From CAZPXH01 sp964591085 (GTDB lineage: Bacteria > Spirochaetota > Spirochaetia > DSM-27196 > CAZPXH01), in assembly GCA_964591085.1 (NCBI GenBank), contig CAZPXH010000023.1:1-28887 (forward strand): a stretch of DNA of 28,887 nt. The letters run 5' to 3'. The notes below the pieces were generated by a model, which was not told the DNA's origin, did no database searches, and saw only the letters and a list, made by a program, of their open reading frames with translations. How positions within the stretch are numbered: the first letter of the stretch is position 1; each line of letters begins with the position of its first letter. Positions 23,845 through 28,887 of this stretch are shown in pieces. Both the position numbers and the translations under genes were made by a program.

Positions 23845-24321
23845 CTAGAACCAGAACCGGAAGCCGAATGCGCCTTGGAGGGCAAACTCCGGGAAGCGAA
23901 CAGAACCACCGCCAAAGCCGATGCCGATGGTGGGTGCTACCTCCAGGAAGAGTTCCAGGATGTCAATCGGGAAGATGTAGATGGCAACCGGAATCCGGGC
24001 GCCGATGTCAAACAGGCTGTTGCCCAGATCAACGTAGAGTCCCGGACCCGCATACAGGCCCAGTGCTCCAGCGAGCGGTGCCCGATACAGGATCCAGTCC
24101 GCCGTGACGCCCAGGTTGAAGGATCCGCCGCCGCCGCTGAAGCCGAGGCCCAGCAGGAATGGCAGGGAATCAAACTGTGCGGACAGCAGAACGCCGCCAC
24201 CCACGGTGCCGCCGGTCAGATTGAGACCATAGGACGCTCCGATCGCGAGGCCGCTCGCAGATCCGGCGACCGCAAAGATCAGGAGCACCGCGACAAGCAG
24301 CGCGGTTACTTTCTTGGTCAT
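23845..24321 (-). CDS. Small outer-membrane beta-barrel protein
   Basis: 158 aa from ATG 24321, with AAGGAG at the right distance; a longer frame from 24378 crosses its promoter. Signal peptide MTKKVTALLVAVLLIFAVAGSASG. The mature ~135 residues are glycine-rich alternating strands ending FRFWF, a typical beta-barrel C-terminus, enough for about eight strands. No family recognised beyond this. It has its own promoter and ends at a strong terminator, so it is a single-gene unit. Confidence 0.82.
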   Translation of the reverse strand: MTKKVTALLVAVLLIFAVAGSASGLAIGASYGLNLTGGTVGGGVLLSAQFDSLPFLLGLGFSGGGGSFNLGVTADWILYRAPLAGALGLYAGPGLYVDLGNSLFDIGARIPVAIYIFPIDILELFLEVAPTIGIGFGGGSVRFPEFALQGAFGFRFWF

Positions 24322-24349
24322 AAGACACTCCTTAAAGTGATGTGAGTGG

Positions 24350-24378
24350 AGTTTACCCTGCACGCGCGCGTCGTCCAA
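24350..24378 (-). promoter_or_regulatory. Promoter of the small outer-membrane protein gene
   Basis: Minus strand TTGGAC (24378-24373), 17-nt spacer, TAAACT (24355-24350); predicted leader about 22 nt, containing the Shine-Dalgarno. Confidence 0.5.
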
Positions 24379-24391
24379 GCCTCTATCGGTC

Positions 24392-24400
24392 TGCTACACT
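24392..24400 (+). promoter_or_regulatory. Extended -10 of leaderless UPRT-like promoter
   Basis: TGC-TACACT, then 7 nt, then ATG 24408. Identical in sequence and spacing to the pta element. No Shine-Dalgarno precedes the ATG. Confidence 0.55.
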
Positions 24401-24407
24401 TCACCGC

Positions 24408-25475
24408 ATGGGATCCTATTTGCAGAACGCAGCAGATCTGGACGGTTTCCTGTCGTCCCAGGACAAGGAGCACATCGGGACTATGGATGCGATGTACGGG
24501 AATGCGCTTTCCGCCTTCACCGCGCTCTCCAGCACCCAAAACGATGAGCGGCAGCGCGCGGAGAAGGAGCGAATCGTCTCGCTGTATAACGAGATGGGGG
24601 ACCGGATGCAGGAGATTGTTGCCGGCGAGCCCAGCATTCGCGTGTACTCCTTTGAGACTCCCCGCCAGATCCACGGCGAGGCGTCCCGGCTCATTGCCAA
24701 ACTTCGTGATACCCGAACCGGGCAGCAGGAGTTCCTGTACTACATCCAGCGAGCCTACGAGCTTTTGTTCAACCTTGCCTTCTCAGATCCGAACAACACC
24801 CGCCGGAACTATCTCATCGTGAAGACGCCCGTGAGCGATCCGGTGCAGAACTTTGCGGTGCACAAGATTCCGGACGTTGATGCAGAACTTGAGAACACCG
24901 TCATGTGCGTGATGCTCCGCGGAGCGCTACTTCCTTCCATGATCATGTCCAAGGAGATTCAGGAGTACACTTCAACTGGCTACGTCACACCCTTCGCTCT
25001 CTTCCGGATCTCCCGCAATGACCACCGCCATGAAGGAGATATGGAGTACCGCCTGGACCTGGAGCGTTCTTACTACGATCTGGAACAGCTCCGCGGCCGT
25101 GACCTGATTTTTGCGGATCCCATGAACGCAACTGGAGGCAGCCTGGTCACCATCCACCGCTTCCTGACGGAACACGATGCAGCGCCCCGCTCGGTGCGGG
25201 TATTCAACGTGATCTCCGCGCTCAAGGGTGCCCTGCGGATCACCCGCGCCATCCCAAGCGCTACGGTCTACACCCTCTGGATGGACCCCGTGCTCAACGA
25301 CAAGGCCTACATCATGCCAGGTCTTGGAGATGCCGGGGACCGGCTCAACGGTATCGACAGCCCGCAGTCCGCGCGAAACATCATCCAGCTGATTGCTGAC
25401 TACGGCAGCACTATTGCCGGTCTGTACCGGAGCCAGGTGAGGGAGATAGAGCAGACCGTGCTACGACAGCTGTGA
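24408..25475 (+). CDS. Uracil phosphoribosyltransferase-like protein with N-terminal extension
   Basis: 355 aa from ATG 24408, against about 208 for UPRT. The UPRT core starts near residue 88 (LIAKLRDTRTGQQEF). It has the PRPP-binding loop FADPMNATGGS (235-245), where the usual sequence is DPMLATGGS, and the uracil site YIMPGLGDAGDR (301-312). The first ~85 residues are helical and charged and match nothing I know; a further ~25 residues follow the core. Standard UPRT converts uracil and PRPP to UMP. The Leu-to-Asn change in the PRPP loop and the extension leave it open whether it is an enzyme, a regulator or something with another base. Its stop overlaps the following lipoprotein gene by 4 nt. 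Confidence 0.85.
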   Translation: MGSYLQNAADLDGFLSSQDKEHIGTMDAMYGNALSAFTALSSTQNDERQRAEKERIVSLYNEMGDRMQEIVAGEPSIRVYSFETPRQIHGEASRLIAKLRDTRTGQQEFLYYIQRAYELLFNLAFSDPNNTRRNYLIVKTPVSDPVQNFAVHKIPDVDAELENTVMCVMLRGALLPSMIMSKEIQEYTSTGYVTPFALFRISRNDHRHEGDMEYRLDLERSYYDLEQLRGRDLIFADPMNATGGSLVTIHRFLTEHDAAPRSVRVFNVISALKGALRITRAIPSATVYTLWMDPVLNDKAYIMPGLGDAGDRLNGIDSPQSARNIIQLIADYGSTIAGLYRSQVREIEQTVLRQL

Positions 25476-26521
25476 CCCGGAAACCCACCGTGCGCCAGAA
25501 GGGCACTGGCGGGCACCGAGCCGCGCGGGTATTGATACTCGCTTCTGGCTTCATGGTGCTTGCTTCCTGCGTGTCTGTTTCAGCCCGCGAGGAGCTTGCG
25601 GAGGACTACATCCGGCTCGGTCTTGCCTATCTGGAGATTGACCGGGTAGATGAGGCCGCCGATTTCCTGGAGCGGGCGGCGGAGCTTGCTCCGGAACTCC
25701 CGCTCGCTGGCTACAACCTGGCGCGGGTCTATGTTGCGCAGGGCCGGCCCGAAGGCGCCCTTGGCATCATTGAACCGCTGTACTCCGCCGAACCGGACAA
25801 CATCCTCATCGCGGAGACCCGGGCCTTTGCCCTGGCTGCTTCAGAGCAGACCCAAGCCGCGGTGGAAGCCTACCGGGAGATTCTGGCATCAGCGCCGGCG
25901 CACCGGAACTCGTTGCAGAACCTTGCGCTCCTGTTGGCGGAATCACAGCCGGAGGCCGCCCTTGGCTACGCCGGCGAGCTGTTTGACGCCTACCCGACAG
26001 ATCGAGAGGCCGCGCTCGTGGCATGGGAGCTTGGGGACTCGCTTGGGGATGCAGACCTTGCTCTGGCATCGGCTCGGGCACTCACCCAGGGCTCTGGTGC
26101 CGGCCGGGAGGACAGGATTCGCCTGGCCGAGACCCTCACGCGGCAGGAGCGCTATGCAGAAGCGGAAGCCGAACTCACAGCGCTCCTTGACCAGGAAGAC
26201 AGTGAGGAGCTCCGGTTTCGCCTGGCCCGGGTGCTCTACCTTGGGGTTCAGGATCCGATTCGGGCGCAGGAACTCCTTCTTGGCGCGGTGGCTGACGGGT
26301 TCCGGGACGTGGCTGCAATCGCCCAGCTCCTCCGGGACACCGAGCTGGACAGGGACGAGGGCCTGCTTGATGCCCTGGCGGAGGCAGGATTCCGCCTACC
26401 GGACGAAGAAGAGTTGGACCGGATTCTGCGGGAGCAGCAGGACGCGGAAGCCGAAGGGACCGATACCGATTCATCACAGGCCGGACAGGGCGCCGATTCC
26501 GGCGAGGACGGCCAGCGCTAG
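25472..26521 (+). CDS. TPR-repeat lipoprotein
   Basis: 349 aa; GTG start overlaps the UPRT-like stop (GTGA). A long basic n-region leads to a hydrophobic stretch and the lipobox VLASC with Cys33. The mature protein has several TPR-like repeats (YIRLGLAYLEIDRVDEAADFLERA, YNLARVYVAQGRPEGALGII, and a degenerate later series) and an acidic Asp/Glu/Gln tail. Probably an envelope scaffold. The start may be internal, since the n-region is unusually long. Confidence 0.83.
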   Translation: MTRKPTVRQKGTGGHRAARVLILASGFMVLASCVSVSAREELAEDYIRLGLAYLEIDRVDEAADFLERAAELAPELPLAGYNLARVYVAQGRPEGALGIIEPLYSAEPDNILIAETRAFALAASEQTQAAVEAYREILASAPAHRNSLQNLALLLAESQPEAALGYAGELFDAYPTDREAALVAWELGDSLGDADLALASARALTQGSGAGREDRIRLAETLTRQERYAEAEAELTALLDQEDSEELRFRLARVLYLGVQDPIRAQELLLGAVADGFRDVAAIAQLLRDTELDRDEGLLDALAEAGFRLPDEEELDRILREQQDAEAEGTDTDSSQAGQGADSGEDGQR

Positions 26522-26568
26522 GCAGACACGGTCAGCGCAAGATAGGAGTCAGGGCCTGGCGAGCGCGA

Positions 26569-27201
26569 TCAGTCCGTGCGCACGAGCCGCACAACCGTCT
26601 GCAGAACGCTGTCGGCGGATTGGGTTGCGTCAATGGTGTGGAGACGGTCCTTCTTCCGGTAGTAGTCCACCAGCGGACTGGTGCTCTCCTCAAACACGTG
26701 GAGGCGATAGCGCACGGCATCCTCGGCATCATCAGGGCGTTGCACCAGGGGTTCGCCCGTCTCGTCGTCGTAGCCGGGATTCTTCGGCGGGTGAAACACG
26801 GTGTGGTAGATCCGGCCTGAGGGCTCGTGAATCCGGCGCCCGGAGATCCGGGTGACCAATGTCTCTTCATCAATGGCGAAAAGCAAAACCAGGTCCGGGC
26901 GAGCAATCTCTTCCAGTGCGTCTGCCTGTGGAATGGTCCGAGGAAAGCCGTCCAGGATGTAGCCGTTTCTGGTGTCGTCCGCCTCCAGGCGATCCTGAAC
27001 AACCTTGATGGTCAGGTCATCGGGAACCAGGTCGCCACGGTCCAGAACACTCTTGACTTTCTTGCCGAGCTCCGTCTCCTCGGAGATGTGCCAGCGAAAG
27101 ATGTTGCCGGTTGCAATTTGCGGGATATCCAGGGCTTTCCGCGCCTTGCTCGCAAGCGTTCCCTTGCCGGCCCCGGGTGGACCGACCAGCACCAATCGCA
27201 T
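26569..27201 (-). CDS. adk: Adenylate kinase
   Basis: Converts AMP and ATP to two ADP. 210 aa from ATG 27201, preceded by AGGAG at good spacing (an ATG at 27207 is less likely). Motifs: P-loop GPPGAGKGT (7-15), NIFRWHI, GYILDGFPRT and a LID region beginning GRRIHEPSGRIYH without zinc cysteines, as in Gram-negative-type enzymes. It reads divergently from the small helical gene, and converges on the TPR lipoprotein gene with no hairpin in the 47-bp gap. Confidence 0.97.
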   Translation of the reverse strand: MRLVLVGPPGAGKGTLASKARKALDIPQIATGNIFRWHISEETELGKKVKSVLDRGDLVPDDLTIKVVQDRLEADDTRNGYILDGFPRTIPQADALEEIARPDLVLLFAIDEETLVTRISGRRIHEPSGRIYHTVFHPPKNPGYDDETGEPLVQRPDDAEDAVRYRLHVFEESTSPLVDYYRKKDRLHTIDATQSADSVLQTVVRLVRTD

Positions 27202-27229
27202 CAGCACTCCTCAGACGTCAACGGGATCA

Positions 27230-27238
27230 TGCTAGTGT
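27230..27238 (+). promoter_or_regulatory. Extended -10 of the small helical-protein gene
   Basis: TGC-TAGTGT; no -35 visible. It covers the same bases as the adk -10 on the opposite strand. Predicted leader about 30 nt ending in GGAGG. Confidence 0.45.
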
Positions 27239-27263
27239 AGGGGGCGATTTTGACGGTCGTCAA
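27234..27263 (-). promoter_or_regulatory. Promoter of adk
   Basis: Minus strand TTGACG (27263-27258), 18-nt spacer, TACACT (27239-27234). The leader of about 26 nt carries the AGGAG of adk. Confidence 0.55.
27250..27263. repeat. Inverted repeat over the adk -35
   Basis: TTGACG-GT-CGTCAA, a perfect 6+6 repeat with a 2-nt gap. It covers the adk -35 and the leader of the plus-strand gene, a good place for an operator, but it could be chance. Confidence 0.4.
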
Positions 27264-27276
27264 CAAAGGAGGAGAC

Positions 27277-27618
27277 ATGACTTTTCTTGAGCGTCTGAAA
27301 GCCGCGGTGGATCGCGGGATTGATGGGAGCAGGGACATTCTGGATCGGGCGCGGGGCAAGGCCCGGGACCTCGGGGAACGGGGCGTCCTGCGCTTTGAGA
27401 TCAGCCAGCTGGAGACCCGCGGAGAGAAGCTTGCGGCGGGACTTGGCCAGCGGGTGTTTGAGCTGGTGGAGTCCGGGAAAGAGATTGAACTCAGCGATGA
27501 GTCAATTGCTGACTACCTGTCACAGCTCACGGAGGTGCGTTCTGGCGTGGAAGCTCGTGAGAAACAGCTATCCGAGCTCGGCGAGAGTGCAGATGAAGAC
27601 AGCTCCGAAGAGGAGTAG
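27277..27618 (+). CDS. Small charged helical protein, unknown function
   Basis: 113 aa from ATG 27277, with AAAGGAGG four bases upstream (a very strong site). No signal peptide or membrane segment. The sequence is helix-forming and rich in Arg, Glu and Leu (FEISQLETRGEKLAAGLGQRVFELV; VRSGVEAREKQLSELGE), likely coiled coil, with a Glu/Asp/Ser tail. I do not recognise the family. It sits between adk and the rRNA operon and shares its control region with adk. Confidence 0.78.
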   Translation: MTFLERLKAAVDRGIDGSRDILDRARGKARDLGERGVLRFEISQLETRGEKLAAGLGQRVFELVESGKEIELSDESIADYLSQLTEVRSGVEAREKQLSELGESADEDSSEEE

Positions 27619-27945
27619 CGCTCAGTGTGCTCGCCCGTGTTGGTCCCCAAGGCTGTTTCATCACGAATCTGCTGATCCGTACCCAAAACGGTTGACACAC
27701 TCTAGGGTTCCGTCGTATTAACTGCGCCCGCGCTGAAGGCAGCGTGGCTTCCGCTGAGCGATCGGCGGGGTTCTTTTGAGAGTGAAGCGAAGGGGGAGAA
27801 GCCGAGATTGAGCGGGCTTTTCCCGTTGAGGGGAAAGTCTGAAAGTGCCGGAACGAGAGTTCCGGGACGGGACGACGGTGATTCGAGCGAGAGGTGGGTT
27901 GGACTTCTGTGAGAAGTGAAACCGTTCCTTCGGGAACGGAACAAG
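27619..27945 (+). other. rRNA promoter region and transcribed leader
   Basis: 327 nt without a gene. After the promoter (27692-27721) comes a leader of about 220 nt containing three clear hairpins: 27848-27865 (CCGGAAC-GAGA-GTTCCGG), 27903-27917 (ACTTCT-GTG-AGAAGT) and 27922-27939 (CCGTTCC-TTCG-GGAACGG). rRNA leaders usually hold antitermination and RNase III signals. A boxA-like GTTCTTTTGA lies near 27770, a weak match. No terminator for the preceding gene was seen. Confidence 0.6.
27692..27721 (+). promoter_or_regulatory. rRNA operon promoter
   Basis: A perfect -35 TTGACA (27692-27697), 18-nt spacer and TATTAA (27716-27721) as -10, the strongest vegetative promoter in the window. Transcription is expected to begin near 27728. 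Confidence 0.7.

Positions 27946-28887
<942 letters not shown>

Noticed and set aside
27765..27785. boxA antitermination signal in the rRNA leader
   Set aside because: The match to TGCTCTTTA is weak and no accompanying boxB/boxC is convincing, so it is only mentioned in the leader entry.

Overview
The window comes from a high-GC spirochaete (Spirochaetota, probably Spirochaetales). The partial 16S rRNA at the right end has the spirochaete-like V4 sequence, and the gene content fits: a PilZ protein with a membrane anchor, a bactofilin, lipoproteins with loose lipoboxes, and 'NPAG'-type outer-membrane proteins. Almost everything is core chromosome. I see no phage, transposon, CRISPR array or recognisable defence island.

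Layout. 2-3591: an exported Glu/Pro-rich SPOR protein, cut by the window edge, runs into ligA, which appears to lack an AUG/GUG/UUG start. 3542-4322 (minus): fabZ and a small FliG-like gene. 4407-8027: a complete accBCDA acetyl-CoA carboxylase operon with 4-nt overlaps throughout. 8032-10437 (minus): CPBP protease, TlpA-type thioredoxin and CcdA. 10530-15131 (plus): PilZ protein, HEAT-like exported protein, ComEC-like channel and rsmA. 15118-17810 (minus): pta-dapB-dapA. 17854-19763 (plus): TyrA-like dehydrogenase, bactofilin and TPR protein. 19843-23422: outer-membrane protein, lipoprotein, outer-membrane protein. 23526-23719: tRNA-Lys and tRNA-Glu. 23845-24321 (minus): small outer-membrane protein. 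24408-26521: UPRT-like protein and TPR lipoprotein. 26569-27618: adk divergent from a small helical protein. 27692-28887: rRNA promoter, leader and 16S rRNA (cut by the window edge).

How the genes work together. FabZ and the ACC operon form a divergent fatty-acid synthesis locus. TlpA and CcdA form a reductant relay across the inner membrane. dapA and dapB make the first two committed steps of lysine/diaminopimelate synthesis and are cotranscribed with pta. The three-gene envelope cluster and the TPR, HEAT and SPOR proteins are cell-envelope functions.

The most interesting signals are regulatory rather than new protein families. Five transcription-unit-leading genes (fabZ, tlpA, pta, tyrA-like, UPRT-like) have a -10-like hexamer exactly 6-7 nt before the ATG and no Shine-Dalgarno, which predicts leaderless mRNAs. 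Many other genes have clear Shine-Dalgarno sites. The pta/tyrA pair fits two such promoters into 43 bp. ligA seems to start at AUA, overlapping the upstream UAG as AUAG. The adk/small-gene divergon has interlocked -10 boxes and a neighbouring inverted repeat. All promoter calls are by eye and need transcript 5'-end mapping.
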